Positions 1-8,351 of a stretch of 64,000 bases of DNA are shown piece after piece. The notes below the pieces were generated by a model. The model saw nothing but the letters and a program-made list of their open reading frames with translations, was not told the origin of the DNA and did no database searches. The position numbers and the translations under genes were made by a program. The stretch comes from an uncultured Eubacteriales bacterium (GTDB taxonomy: Bacteria > Bacillota > Clostridia > Oscillospirales > Oscillospiraceae), in NCBI GenBank assembly GCA_900545925.1, contig URAZ01000006.1, positions 1 to 64,000 of the forward strand, written 5' to 3'. Each line of letters begins with the position of its first letter. The first letter of the stretch is position 1.

Positions 1-204
1 CGCGATTTCTGCCGCCAGATCGTTTGGAAAATGAAACTCCCCTGTGGAAATACAGCAGAACGCCACGCTTTCCAGATTGTTTTCTGCCGCCAACTCCAGA
101 CAGGAGCGATAGCAGGAAGCCAACAGCTCTTTGTCCTCTTTGGTTACTATACCGCTGATGATCGGGCCAACCGTATGCAGCACATACCGAGACGGTCGTT
201 TTGC
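1..204 (-). pseudogene. 5'-truncated macrodomain gene fragment (ADP-ribose hydrolase type)
   Basis: The minus strand encodes a run that reads like the core of a zinc-type macrodomain: YVLHTVGPI near 165-190, then LLASCYRSCLELAAE, then FCCISTGEFHFPN, and it continues off the left edge. Macrodomains of this type bind ADP-ribose or remove it from proteins. No start codon or N-terminal part (the GD and GNN regions expected upstream) is present. The frame runs on above about position 205 without resembling the family, and a different plus-strand reading frame follows, so the gene looks cut at its 5' side by a rearrangement. The downstream part lies outside the window. Family call is from motif recognition; a divergent but intact N-terminus is unlikely. 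Confidence 0.6.
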
Positions 205-205
205 T

Positions 206-292
206 TTCCAGAGAAAAAACCAACTAAAAGTATTGGGGCGCGCCTACGAGGATATGGTGCTCCCGGCGTTTCAAGATGCGGCAAACGAATGA
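206..292 (+). pseudogene. C-terminal remnant of an unknown plus-strand protein
   Basis: A plus-strand frame ends with LGRAYEDMVLPAFQDAANE and a TGA stop at 290-292. The composition looks like a real protein C-terminus rather than a random frame, but no start or ribosome binding site is visible: upstream, the frame runs into the antisense of the macrodomain remnant. I do not recognise the family. It is probably the tail of a gene whose front was deleted at the same junction that truncated the macrodomain gene. Confidence 0.3.
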
Positions 293-327
293 AGAAAGAA
301 AGGACAAAAATGGGAGGTATCTGCAAA

Positions 328-1758
328 ATGAAACGATTCCTTCTCATGATAGTTCTGGCTGTGATGGCAGCGGGGCTGATCAGCTGTGGAAAACAGAACG
401 AAGCAGTTGATCCCCTGCCGCAGAATGAGGAAGTAGAGGTTGAAAAGGACCCTGGCAGCCAGACGGAGGCGCAGATAGAAGAACCAAAAGAAGCCCCGTC
501 CAGAATCGAACTGGTTACTGGGCGGTATGATGAAGCACAGGGAATGCCATATGAATACGCCACGATTACCGCCTATCGCAGTACGGGGGATGTTGTATGG
601 AGGTATGAGACTCCAAAATTCACAATGACGGAACTGCCGGCAGTTGTGGAACTTGGGCAGAAGGACTCCTGCTACTATTTTGTCGAAAATACCTCGGTCG
701 TCTGTCTGGATGTACAGTCAGGTGCGGGCCTGTGGAAAAATTCTGACTATGCGGGAAGAAAAACGGGGGCTGCCTTCGGGGACGCTGCAATCTATCTATG
801 CGGACAATACGGTCCTGATTTTTATGCAGTTTCCTACACCGGGGAAACGCTGGCGAGAATCGAGCAGTTTGATCCAGGTTATTATTGGGCCAGCGAAATC
901 GAACTTCAAGATGGGTACGCGGCTGTATATCTGCATGGCGGCACATCCAATTATGATGATCCCAAAATCTTTTATGTGGATCTGCGTACATATGCCGTCC
1001 GTTCTGAATTGGACGAGCGTGCGGCGGAGCCGCTACCGCTTGATCAATTAAAGCTATTATTGGATGCGTATTTTGCTGACTATCCGTGGGGAAATGAGGA
1101 TATCGTGTCCGGAAGTGCCGTGAATGGCTGCTGGAAGAATGACACAGAGGCGTTGTTTGAGATCCGAGTTCAAACGAAGAGTGCCGAATGGACGCATCAG
1201 GCGAATATTCTTGTAGGAACAGTTTCCATAGATGCAGAACGTCTTACGGGATATATCGAATGGACTGGCGGAAATAAAGAGGATATCGACCTGCAGACAG
1301 GGCAAAGCGCTGCCAATGACAACTCCTACATGGAGCAATATAAAGCGGTATTGCTGGTGCACCCGACGATGAGTTCAGGCTATACAACGAAGTATACGCT
1401 GTATGACATTGACAAGAACGGCATACCAGAACTCATTGTGCGGGAAAAAGCGGTGTGGTATTATATTTATACATTTGACGGCGCAAAGGTTGTTTCAAGC
1501 GAAGGAAATTACTGGAGTTACAGTAACTGCCTGTATGCGTATGATGGCAACGGCATCGCTGTTCACGACGGAGGCATGGGATATCTGCACGTTGAATACG
1601 TTTCCCTGTTTTCCATGACAGATAATCGGCTGGAGTGGGCAGATACGCTTATGAGTACAGAGGAATGCAGCTATGAGGACCTGCGCGCGTTCCTGGATAC
1701 CTTAACGCCGATAGACGACTTCATTCCAATCACAGACGATTCGTATCTGACCAATTAA
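328..1758 (+). CDS. Secreted lipoprotein with PQQ-like beta-propeller region
   Basis: The 476-residue product starts with a lipoprotein signal peptide (MKRFLLMIVLAVMAAGLISC); the lipobox is LISC with Cys20 as the expected lipidated residue. A low-complexity acidic linker follows (about 22-60). The middle (about 65-230) has repeated short strands such as GDVVWRYET and DVQSGAGLWK, the pattern of PQQ/WD-type beta-propeller blades. Near residues 360-375 is DIDKNGIPELIV, a calcium-loop-like motif often seen in extracellular domains. The start at 328 is chosen because GGGAGG lies ten bases upstream and the longer open frame has no ribosome binding site and runs through the remnant region. It should be anchored on the outer face of the membrane. 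No catalytic residues are recognised, so the role is unknown. Confidence 0.75.
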   Translation: MKRFLLMIVLAVMAAGLISCGKQNEAVDPLPQNEEVEVEKDPGSQTEAQIEEPKEAPSRIELVTGRYDEAQGMPYEYATITAYRSTGDVVWRYETPKFTMTELPAVVELGQKDSCYYFVENTSVVCLDVQSGAGLWKNSDYAGRKTGAAFGDAAIYLCGQYGPDFYAVSYTGETLARIEQFDPGYYWASEIELQDGYAAVYLHGGTSNYDDPKIFYVDLRTYAVRSELDERAAEPLPLDQLKLLLDAYFADYPWGNEDIVSGSAVNGCWKNDTEALFEIRVQTKSAEWTHQANILVGTVSIDAERLTGYIEWTGGNKEDIDLQTGQSAANDNSYMEQYKAVLLVHPTMSSGYTTKYTLYDIDKNGIPELIVREKAVWYYIYTFDGAKVVSSEGNYWSYSNCLYAYDGNGIAVHDGGMGYLHVEYVSLFSMTDNRLEWADTLMSTEECSYEDLRAFLDTLTPIDDFIPITDDSYLTN

Positions 1759-1821
1759 TGAAAACGGCAAATTGCGCTGCGGGGGTCCCCAAATCATGCA
1801 GATTGTACCAAAGCAAATATG

Positions 1822-1852
1822 AAAGTCCCAGGTCATTTGACCCGGGACTTTT
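1822..1852 (+). terminator. Intrinsic terminator after the lipoprotein gene
   Basis: AAGTCCC-A-GGTC pairs with GACC-C-GGGACTT around an ATTT loop, followed by a short T run. It lies about 65 bases past the lipoprotein stop and close to the murA terminator, giving a convergent double terminator. Confidence 0.75.
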
Positions 1853-1864
1853 TATGTAAAGAAA

Positions 1865-1896
1865 CCCCGGCGGGACACGTCTGCGTCCTGCCGGGG
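1865..1896 (-). terminator. Intrinsic terminator of murA
   Basis: CCCCGGCGGGAC pairs with GTCCTGCCGGGG. Read on the minus strand the stem is followed by TTTCTTT, 10 bases after the murA stop codon. Confidence 0.8.
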
Positions 1897-1906
1897 AAAT
1901 TTTTTC

Positions 1907-3202
1907 TCAGCCTGCGTCCTCTGAAACGCTGGGGGTTTCGTAGGTTTCGATACGGCGGATGTGCGCGCCGAGTGCGGTGAGTTTGCCGACGATATCCTCA
2001 TAACCGCGCTCGATGAAGTGCGCGTCCTCGATGAGCGTCATGCCCTCGGCGCACATGGCAGCAATAACCATTGCTGCGCCTGCGCGCAGATCACAGGCAC
2101 GGACCTCGCATCCGTGCAGCGTCTGCACGCCGTCGATAATGGCGGTCTTCCCTTCTACCTGAATGTTTGCGCCCATGCGGCCAAGTTCGGCGGTGTAGCG
2201 GAAGCGGTTGTCATAGACGCCCTCGGTCACAAGACTGGTGCCGACTGCAGTAGCAAGACAGACCGTGATCTGCGGCTGCATGTCGGTCGGGAAGCCGGGA
2301 TACGGCATGGTCTTGACGTTTGCGCGGTGCAGCCGGTAGGCCGATTCGACGCGGATGGCGTCGTCATATTCCGTGATGTCCGCGCCGATCTCGCGCAGCT
2401 TTGCAGTGATGCAGTCGAGATGCTTCGGAATGACATTCTCGATCAGCACATCGCCGCCGACAGCTGCCGCGGCCGCCATATAGGTGCCTGCTTCGATCTG
2501 ATCGGGAATGATGGAATAGCAGCCGCCGTGCAGCGCCTTGACGCCGCGGACCTTGATCACGTCGGTGCCTGCGCCGGAAATCTGCGCGCCCATGGCGTTC
2601 AGGAAGTTCGCAAGATCCACGATGTGCGGCTCTTTGGCGCAGTTTTCGATGATCGTCATGCCGCTGCAAAGCACTGCTGCGAGCAGGATGTTCATCGTCG
2701 CGCCGACGGAGACGATATCGAGATAGATATGGCCGCCGCGCAGTCCGCCCTTCGGGGCGTCGGCGCAGACATAGCCGCCGGCCTGCTCGACCATGGCACC
2801 CATGGCCTCGAAGCCCTTGATATGCTGGTCAATGGGGCGGACACCGAAGTTGCAGCCGCCCGGCATGGCAACATGGGCATGACCAAAGCGGCCAAGCTCT
2901 GCGCCGATGAGGTAATACGACGCACGGATGCGTCGGACGAGTTCGATGGGAGCAGTTGCGTTGCGTGCACGGGTGCAGTCGATCTCGAGTGTGTTGCGGC
3001 CGTAGCGGCGGATCTCCGCGCCCATATCGCGCAGAATCTCCAGCAGCAGCCGCACATCTGAAATATCCGGTACGTTTTCGATCCGGCAGGAGCCGCTGAC
3101 GAGCAGTGTGGCCGGCAGGATTGCGACCGCCGCGTTCTTGGCTCCGGAAATGGTCACGGAGCCGGAAAGCTTTGTACCGCCTTGAACGATGTATTTGATC
3201 AA
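1907..3202 (-). CDS. murA: UDP-N-acetylglucosamine 1-carboxyvinyltransferase
   Basis: MurA catalyses the first committed step of peptidoglycan synthesis, transferring enolpyruvate from phosphoenolpyruvate to UDP-GlcNAc in the cytoplasm. The 431-residue length fits the family. Lys22-Asn23 of SGAKNAAVAILPA is the conserved substrate-binding start, and Cys117 in MPGGCNFGVRPIDQH is the fosfomycin-target cysteine on the mobile loop, so the enzyme should be fosfomycin sensitive. The start MIKYIVQGG is typical of the family. The gene sits downstream of the WalRK genes, which control wall metabolism, but it has its own promoter (3291-3319) and terminator. Bacillota often carry two MurA paralogues; whether this is the main or second copy cannot be told from the window. 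Confidence 0.97.
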   Translation of the reverse strand: MIKYIVQGGTKLSGSVTISGAKNAAVAILPATLLVSGSCRIENVPDISDVRLLLEILRDMGAEIRRYGRNTLEIDCTRARNATAPIELVRRIRASYYLIGAELGRFGHAHVAMPGGCNFGVRPIDQHIKGFEAMGAMVEQAGGYVCADAPKGGLRGGHIYLDIVSVGATMNILLAAVLCSGMTIIENCAKEPHIVDLANFLNAMGAQISGAGTDVIKVRGVKALHGGCYSIIPDQIEAGTYMAAAAAVGGDVLIENVIPKHLDCITAKLREIGADITEYDDAIRVESAYRLHRANVKTMPYPGFPTDMQPQITVCLATAVGTSLVTEGVYDNRFRYTAELGRMGANIQVEGKTAIIDGVQTLHGCEVRACDLRAGAAMVIAAMCAEGMTLIEDAHFIERGYEDIVGKLTALGAHIRRIETYETPSVSEDAG

Positions 3203-3290
3203 AATGTAGTCCCTCTTTGGTAGCGTCAGTTGACACTAAGAGTGTTTGCAGAAACGCGTTATGTTAACAGAGCCAAATTCGGCCGCTTCT

Positions 3291-3319
3291 AGAATAGCAC
3301 ACCACGGCAGGAATGTAAA
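3291..3319 (-). promoter_or_regulatory. SigA-type promoter for murA
   Basis: On the minus strand TTTACA, a 17-base spacer and TATTCT lie about 90 bases upstream of the murA start. A short hairpin (GAAAATC/GATTTTC, 3351-3368) just upstream may end yycI transcripts. Confidence 0.65.
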
Positions 3320-3389
3320 GGAAAATGACAATTCAGCAACAGAAAATCTTCAGATTTTCTTCATAATTCGACAAGTTTGGACAGCAGGA

Positions 3390-4211
3390 TTATTTTTCCG
3401 CCGTGATTTCACGCGTAATGCCGTTGATAAAGAAGCTTCCGGCGTCCGTCTCGACCAGCCAGACCGGCACAAAGCGGATACCGGTACCCGCCTGATCCGA
3501 CGGCAGATAGCCCTGCGTGAGCGATGTCACCGTGCTTCCGACCCAGCCGAGCGCGTCGCGCCGTGCCAGCAGCTGCGCCAGCGCATCAGCGGCGGAAATG
3601 GCCTCCTGCTCTGATACGCGCGTGATGGAACTGCCGCCGGTGTAAAACGTGCCCTCGACCGCCGTGAGATGCTCGTCCATATAGGTCAGCTCCAGAAGAC
3701 TGCCGAGCACAGGGACGCCGAGCAGCGTCTGTGAGGCGCAGATACGCACAGCGCCGCTTTCTGCCTGCTCGCGTGTGAGCGACTGGTATTGAAAATCCAT
3801 GGCGTGCAGCAGCTTCTCTGCGGCTTTTTCCGAATTTCGCACCCGGCTGCCGCCGGTCAGCGACGCGGAAAAGCCGCCTGTGCGTGTAATGTGGAGCGTT
3901 CCAAGATCGGATTCATAGGTGCTTTCAAAGCCGGACGCACCTGCGGGCGCGGTCTTTGCACCCAGAAGCGCCTGCGCAGCCGTTTGTGCGCCGTCCTCGG
4001 AGAGTTCGACAATATAGAGCGTGGGACTGCGCGGCAGTTCGTCCAGATCAATGGAAAGGTCATAGCCCTCGTAAAGTGTCTTGAGTTCCTGCAGCATCTG
4101 CCGCTGTTCATGCGTCTGTGCAAGCCGGTTCGGCACGACAATGCAGAGAAGCCCCAGCGCGCAGAGCGTCAAGACAAGAAGAATCAGATTTTTCATGCGC
4201 GAAGCGCTCAT
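3390..4211 (-). CDS. yycI: YycI/WalI-like regulator of the WalK kinase
   Basis: The 273-residue protein has one N-terminal membrane segment (about 8-25, NLILLVLTLCALGLLCIVV) and an extracytoplasmic domain, the layout of YycI, which with YycH binds and tunes the WalK histidine kinase in Bacillota. The end FINGITREI fits the strand-turn end of YycI domains. The start at 4211 is set by AGGAGG; the longer open frame upstream (MWASAPTNK...) is read-through of a dispersed repeat and is also seen before mutS. It lies in the walR-walK-yycH-yycI order but is separated from yycH by 328 bases of repeat-bearing DNA, so coupling may be weaker than usual. Sequence is divergent; identification rests on topology and position. 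Confidence 0.75.
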   Translation of the reverse strand: MSASRMKNLILLVLTLCALGLLCIVVPNRLAQTHEQRQMLQELKTLYEGYDLSIDLDELPRSPTLYIVELSEDGAQTAAQALLGAKTAPAGASGFESTYESDLGTLHITRTGGFSASLTGGSRVRNSEKAAEKLLHAMDFQYQSLTREQAESGAVRICASQTLLGVPVLGSLLELTYMDEHLTAVEGTFYTGGSSITRVSEQEAISAADALAQLLARRDALGWVGSTVTSLTQGYLPSDQAGTGIRFVPVWLVETDAGSFFINGITREITAEK

Positions 4212-4287
4212 AGCGGCTCCTCCTGATGGAAAATTTGAGTCAGTGGTGCGATGGATACGGCGGAAAGCAGCTGTTCTAAAGAGGTCT

Positions 4288-4425
4288 TCGGCGAATCTGT
4301 ATGGATTTACCCACTTGTTTGTAGGGGCCGATGCCCACATCGGCCCGCTGGGAAATTGCGAATTCGCCTAAGATTCCGGCAGAAACGGTGCGTTCTGCCG
4401 GGTCGATGTGGGCATCGACCCCTAC
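4288..4425. repeat. Dispersed palindromic repeat, family A (copy 1, two arms)
   Basis: Two 26-base arms, GTAGGGGCCGATGCCCACAT... (4321-4346) and its near-perfect inverted partner (4400-4425, ending CGACCCCTAC), each also carry an internal dyad. A 33-base lead-in (TTCGGCGAATC...CTTGTTT, 4288-4320) is shared with the copy at 25878-25941. The element fills much of the 328-base gap between yycH and yycI. No coding capacity is evident. It looks like a mobile or REP-like sequence; the rest of the gap (4426-4539) holds nothing I recognise. Confidence 0.75.
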
Positions 4426-4539
4426 GATTAACAGCGAAAAGCCTGCGGATTCGCATCGGACTATCGCTTTTCGCAATTACCTGCTGCGACCTCTCAGGCG
4501 CTCCCGCGCCAGTGCATCGTGGGCAGGTACATATCAAGC

Positions 4540-5850
4540 TTACTCCGTCTCCCAACCGGCGGTGAGTTCGCCTCCGGTGCCTTCTGCGTACAGAAGGCGG
4601 AGCGTTTCGCCCTTCGGCAGACACGCCGCCGCCTGTGCAGCGGGCAGAAGCGCCGCGGGTGTTGATGTGGCTGTGTAGCTGCGGTACAGAACGGAGGCGC
4701 GTGTGATCTGCGTGCCGTCGAAGCGAATCTCGATTCCGCCGCCGCGCGGCGCAATCTCGATGCCGGACAGATAATAGCCGAAGGTACACACGGCGCTCTG
4801 GCCGTCTTCAGAATAGCTTTGCAGATAGACCCGCGCCTCGCCGTAGCTGTCGCCGGTCAGACGGCTGAGAAGACTGCGCGCAGCCTCAATGCGGTCCAGC
4901 GCGTCGGCGGACGCGCTCTGGAAACGGTCGTCTGATTGGAGAATCTGCAGGTCGATTCGGCCCTGCGCGCTTACGCGCAGGTGCAGGCCGGTTTCGGTAA
5001 AGGACGTCGTGCCGTCGTTTCCGACGAATCGCGCGTCACCGTAGGGATTGATGCCAATTTGGGTTGCGAGAGCGGAAATGAATCTGGCGTCGCACGGGTT
5101 CGTGCCGAGGCCCGTGCAGACGGCGGCGCTCGACGCGCTGATAAGCGAGAGCGGATCAAGCACGCTGTAAGGTGCAGCGTCCGATTCAAAGGCGAAAAAG
5201 CTGCCGTCCGGAACGGCGGCGGAGAGTTCGGCGGCAAGCGTCTCGGCGGAAAGCGCCGTTTGTGCGCGGTAGCAGCTGCCGTCCAGCAGATACAGTTCAA
5301 CTGTCTCACCATTCAGCGCCAGCAGGTACCACTGCGCGTCCGCACCCTCCGGTGCGCGCACGTTCAGCCACGCGCCGAGCACAGCGGGTGAGATGGTTCC
5401 CGGAAAGCAGAAGGCTGCGCCGGGGCCGCGCAGCGCGGCATAAAATGCCGATTCAGTGCACGCCTGCGGCGTTTCGGCGCTCTCGAGCGCCTGTGCAAGT
5501 AACCCGCCGTACTGACCGTAAAGCGTGTCAAGAGCGGCAAAGTCATACTGTGCGCTTTGACGGCCTGCCTCAGTGCTCAGCGTGACGGCGATGGGCTGCG
5601 CCGCGCCGATGAACGCGCTGCCGGTGGCGGGCGCAGTGTAGGTCAGTTCTGCCTCGTTCAGGCCGAACAGACCTGCAAACGGGCGCAGCGCACTCGCCAG
5701 CCACTTGGTCTGCGTGAGCGTTTTCGTCGGCAGACACATGATCGCAAGCGTCACGTTGACCAGCACGAGAAACACAATCAGAATATCCTTCCCAATCTCC
5801 AGCAGCCGGCGGCCATGCCCGGCGGAGCCGGGTCTTCGTTCCTGCTTCAT
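4540..5850 (-). CDS. yycH: YycH/WalH-like regulator of the WalK kinase
   Basis: The 436-residue protein has one N-terminal membrane segment (about 20-40, DILIVFLVLVNVTLAIMCLP) followed by a long extracytoplasmic region, as in YycH. In the family, YycH and YycI contact WalK through their membrane helices and adjust its activity. The start codon overlaps the walK stop by four bases (ATGA), so translation is coupled to walK. The family is poorly conserved in sequence, so the call relies on topology, size and the invariant position directly after walK. Confidence 0.85.
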   Translation of the reverse strand: MKQERRPGSAGHGRRLLEIGKDILIVFLVLVNVTLAIMCLPTKTLTQTKWLASALRPFAGLFGLNEAELTYTAPATGSAFIGAAQPIAVTLSTEAGRQSAQYDFAALDTLYGQYGGLLAQALESAETPQACTESAFYAALRGPGAAFCFPGTISPAVLGAWLNVRAPEGADAQWYLLALNGETVELYLLDGSCYRAQTALSAETLAAELSAAVPDGSFFAFESDAAPYSVLDPLSLISASSAAVCTGLGTNPCDARFISALATQIGINPYGDARFVGNDGTTSFTETGLHLRVSAQGRIDLQILQSDDRFQSASADALDRIEAARSLLSRLTGDSYGEARVYLQSYSEDGQSAVCTFGYYLSGIEIAPRGGGIEIRFDGTQITRASVLYRSYTATSTPAALLPAAQAAACLPKGETLRLLYAEGTGGELTAGWETE

Positions 5851-7598
5851 GCCTGTGCCTCCGCGGCGGGCATGGTGATGAGAACCGAGGTGCCCTTGCC
5901 ATATTCGGATGAAATTTCGATGCGGCCCTTGTGCTGGTTCAGAATCTCCTGCGCGATGGAAAGGCCCAGGCCTGTGCCGCCGGACTCGCGCGAACGCGCC
6001 TTGTCCACACGGTAGAACCGGTCGAACAGACGCGGCAGATCCTTTTCCGGGATGCCGATGCCGTTGTCGGTCACGCGGACAAAGACATTTTTGCCGCTCG
6101 TGCCGACGAGCATGTCAATTTTGCCGCCGTCGGGCGTATACTTGACGGCGTTGGAGACGATGTTTGTGATGACCTGCTCGATGCGCTCCCGGTCGCCGTT
6201 GACGTCGGGAATCTCACCCTCGCAGGTGAGCGTCATGGTGTGGTGGTGGTTCTGTTCGGCATTCAGCTTCGCCGCGTCGTAGACATTCTGCACGGCTTTG
6301 AGGAACGGGAAGCGGGAGATATTCATCTCCATCTTGCCGTAGTCGATCTTGCTGAGCGTGAGCAGATCCTGCACGATGCGGGTCATGCGGTCGGCCTCGC
6401 TGATGATGACGTTCATGAAGTTTGCGCGCAGTTCCGGCGGCAGTTCGTCGCCGGTATCGACGATCGTTTCAGCGTAGGATTTGATGTTGGTCAGAGGTGT
6501 GCGCAGTTCGTGCGAGACGTTGGCGACGAATTCGCGCTTGAGTTGTTCGCTCCTGCGCTGCTCGGTGACATCGTGAATGACAACGAGGACGCCGCCCTGT
6601 GCATGGTCGGACGAGAACGGCGCCATGAACAGTTCCAGTTCACGCTCGCCGACGGTTTTCTGCGTTTCGATATACTGCGGTCTGCGCAGCGTCAGGAGCG
6701 TGTCGAGTTCCGCCTCCTTCGAGAAAATTTCGTCGAAGGTTGTCTGACCGGACAGATTCTGCGCCAGCATCTGCGTGGCGGCAGGATTATAGTGAATGAC
6801 GGTTCCGGAGGTGTTGAACGCGACGACGCCGTCCGTCATGTGCAGGAACAGCGTGGAAAGCTTGTTGCGCTCGTTCTCCGCCTCGGAGATCGTATCCTGC
6901 AGAACCTTTGCCATGTGGTTGAAGTTCTGGGTCAAGTCGCCGATCTCGTCGCGGCTGTCTACCGTGACGCGGTTTGCAAAGTCCCCTGCCGCGACGCGTT
7001 TCGTCCCGACGGTCAGCGCACGGATAGGCGTAATCAGAATCTGCGACAGCAGGAAGGACAAAATCACACAGATCACCAGGCCCAGCGCCAGCGCGCGCAG
7101 GATGATGATCAGCAGTTCGCTCGTCAACGCATCGACTGTGGCACGGTTGTCGCGGATGTAGGCGATATACTGCGCGCCGTCCGATTCGACGGGGACGGCC
7201 AGATCCATATAGTTGTTCGTGACCGAACTGCTCTGCCCAACCGAGCCGTTCATGGCGGACAGAATGTTCTGCGTCATAACAACGGTAGTGCGCTGATTGG
7301 AACTGTCAAGCACGGAGCCGTTCTGGTCGAGAATGTAGACGTTGCGGCCCGTAATATCGATGCCGAGTCCGGCCTGCGCCATGAGAAGCTCCTTCATCTG
7401 CGCGGGCGCGTTGTCCTCCGCCGAAAGCCTTTGCAGCTGGGCGATGAATTCCGGGGTAAACGTGCCCCCCATCTGCTCATAGAACTGGGACACATAGAAA
7501 TTGCCGACGCCGCTCATCAAAAACGCGCCAGTCGTCAGCATCAGGGCCAAAATCAGGATCACCATGATCATGACCATCTTCATGCGCAGGGACCGCAT
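5847..7598 (-). CDS. walK: Cell-wall stress sensor histidine kinase WalK
   Basis: This 583-residue membrane kinase phosphorylates WalR to control wall hydrolases and growth. Visible parts: membrane segment about 8-30, an extracytoplasmic sensor of about 130 residues, second membrane segment about 163-187, HAMP (188-240), a PAS domain (about 245-345), the HisKA motif NVSHELRTPL with His363, and ATPase boxes NIVSNAVKYT, DNGIGIP and GTGLGLSIA. The start follows GGAGG by seven bases. It sits 33 bases after walR and overlaps yycH, giving a walR-walK-yycH transcription unit. No metallo-hydrolase walJ gene follows, unlike the classical Bacillus operon. Confidence 0.95.
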   Translation of the reverse strand: MRSLRMKMVMIMVILILALMLTTGAFLMSGVGNFYVSQFYEQMGGTFTPEFIAQLQRLSAEDNAPAQMKELLMAQAGLGIDITGRNVYILDQNGSVLDSSNQRTTVVMTQNILSAMNGSVGQSSSVTNNYMDLAVPVESDGAQYIAYIRDNRATVDALTSELLIIILRALALGLVICVILSFLLSQILITPIRALTVGTKRVAAGDFANRVTVDSRDEIGDLTQNFNHMAKVLQDTISEAENERNKLSTLFLHMTDGVVAFNTSGTVIHYNPAATQMLAQNLSGQTTFDEIFSKEAELDTLLTLRRPQYIETQKTVGERELELFMAPFSSDHAQGGVLVVIHDVTEQRRSEQLKREFVANVSHELRTPLTNIKSYAETIVDTGDELPPELRANFMNVIISEADRMTRIVQDLLTLSKIDYGKMEMNISRFPFLKAVQNVYDAAKLNAEQNHHHTMTLTCEGEIPDVNGDRERIEQVITNIVSNAVKYTPDGGKIDMLVGTSGKNVFVRVTDNGIGIPEKDLPRLFDRFYRVDKARSRESGGTGLGLSIAQEILNQHKGRIEISSEYGKGTSVLITMPAAEAQA

Positions 7599-7631
7599 GG
7601 CCGTCCCTCCTCTCTCGCGCGGGGAAATGCG

Positions 7632-8333
7632 TTATCCCGCGAAATAATAGCCGACGCCGCGCCGGGTCAGGATATATTGGGGCTTGCCGGGATCGTCTTC
7701 GATCTTTTCACGAAGCCGCCGCACCGTCACATCGACCGTGCGCATATCCCCGTAATAGTCATAATTCCACACCCGCTGCATGAGATCTTCCCGGGAGAAG
7801 ACCTTTCCGCGTTCGCGGATAAGATAGGAGAGAAGGTCGTATTCCTTCTGTGTCAGATCGACCGGCGCACCGTTTTTCGTCACCTGATAGGTTTCGGGGT
7901 TTAGGCACAGGCCATTTGCCTCAACGGTATTTGCCGTGCCGGAGGCCTGCGCGGAAGCGTATTCCATGCTGCGGCGGCGGATATTCGCCTTGACGCGGGC
8001 CATGAGCTCCTTCATGGAAAAGGGCTTGGTCATATAGTCGTCCGCGCCGGTCTCGAGTCCGAAGACCTTGTCCATTTCCTCCTCACGGGCCGTGAGCATG
8101 ATGATGGGCGTGGTGCGGTTTTCGCCGCGGAGCGTTTTGCAGATGTCAAAGCCGCTCATTTTCGGCAGCATGACGTCCAATAAGATCAGATCCGGGTCCT
8201 TTGTCTGCGCAAGCAGCAGACCCGTCTCGCCGTCGAGCGCCTCGAGCGTTTCATAGCCCTCGCGCTTGAGATTGAATTTCAGGATCTCCACGATTGCGCG
8301 TTCATCCTCTACGATCAGGACTGTCTTTGCCAT
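7632..8333 (-). CDS. walR: OmpR-family response regulator WalR
   Basis: A 233-residue response regulator with a receiver domain (phospho-acceptor Asp53 in LILLDVMLP, acidic pocket Glu9-Asp10, Lys in MTKPFSMKEL) and a winged-helix DNA-binding domain (about 135-232) with RTVDVTVRRLREK and the end RRGVGYYFAG. WalR is usually essential in Bacillota and activates peptidoglycan hydrolase genes. Its start lies 18 bases after the methyltransferase gene end and has AGGAGG, so it is likely cotranscribed with that gene. Confidence 0.95.
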   Translation of the reverse strand: MAKTVLIVEDERAIVEILKFNLKREGYETLEALDGETGLLLAQTKDPDLILLDVMLPKMSGFDICKTLRGENRTTPIIMLTAREEEMDKVFGLETGADDYMTKPFSMKELMARVKANIRRRSMEYASAQASGTANTVEANGLCLNPETYQVTKNGAPVDLTQKEYDLLSYLIRERGKVFSREDLMQRVWNYDYYGDMRTVDVTVRRLREKIEDDPGKPQYILTRRGVGYYFAG

Positions 8334-8351
8334 AGTGTATCCTCCTGTTTC

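Noticed and set aside
1961..3061. A 366-residue plus-strand frame opposite murA
   Set aside because: Antisense shadow, His/Ala/Asp-rich, no ribosome binding site.
4321..4425. CRISPR-like repeat pair
   Set aside because: Only two arms in inverted orientation, self-palindromic, no spacers of regular length and no cas genes.
5931..7904. A 657-residue frame opposite walK and walR
   Set aside because: Antisense shadow crossing two known genes, no start signal.
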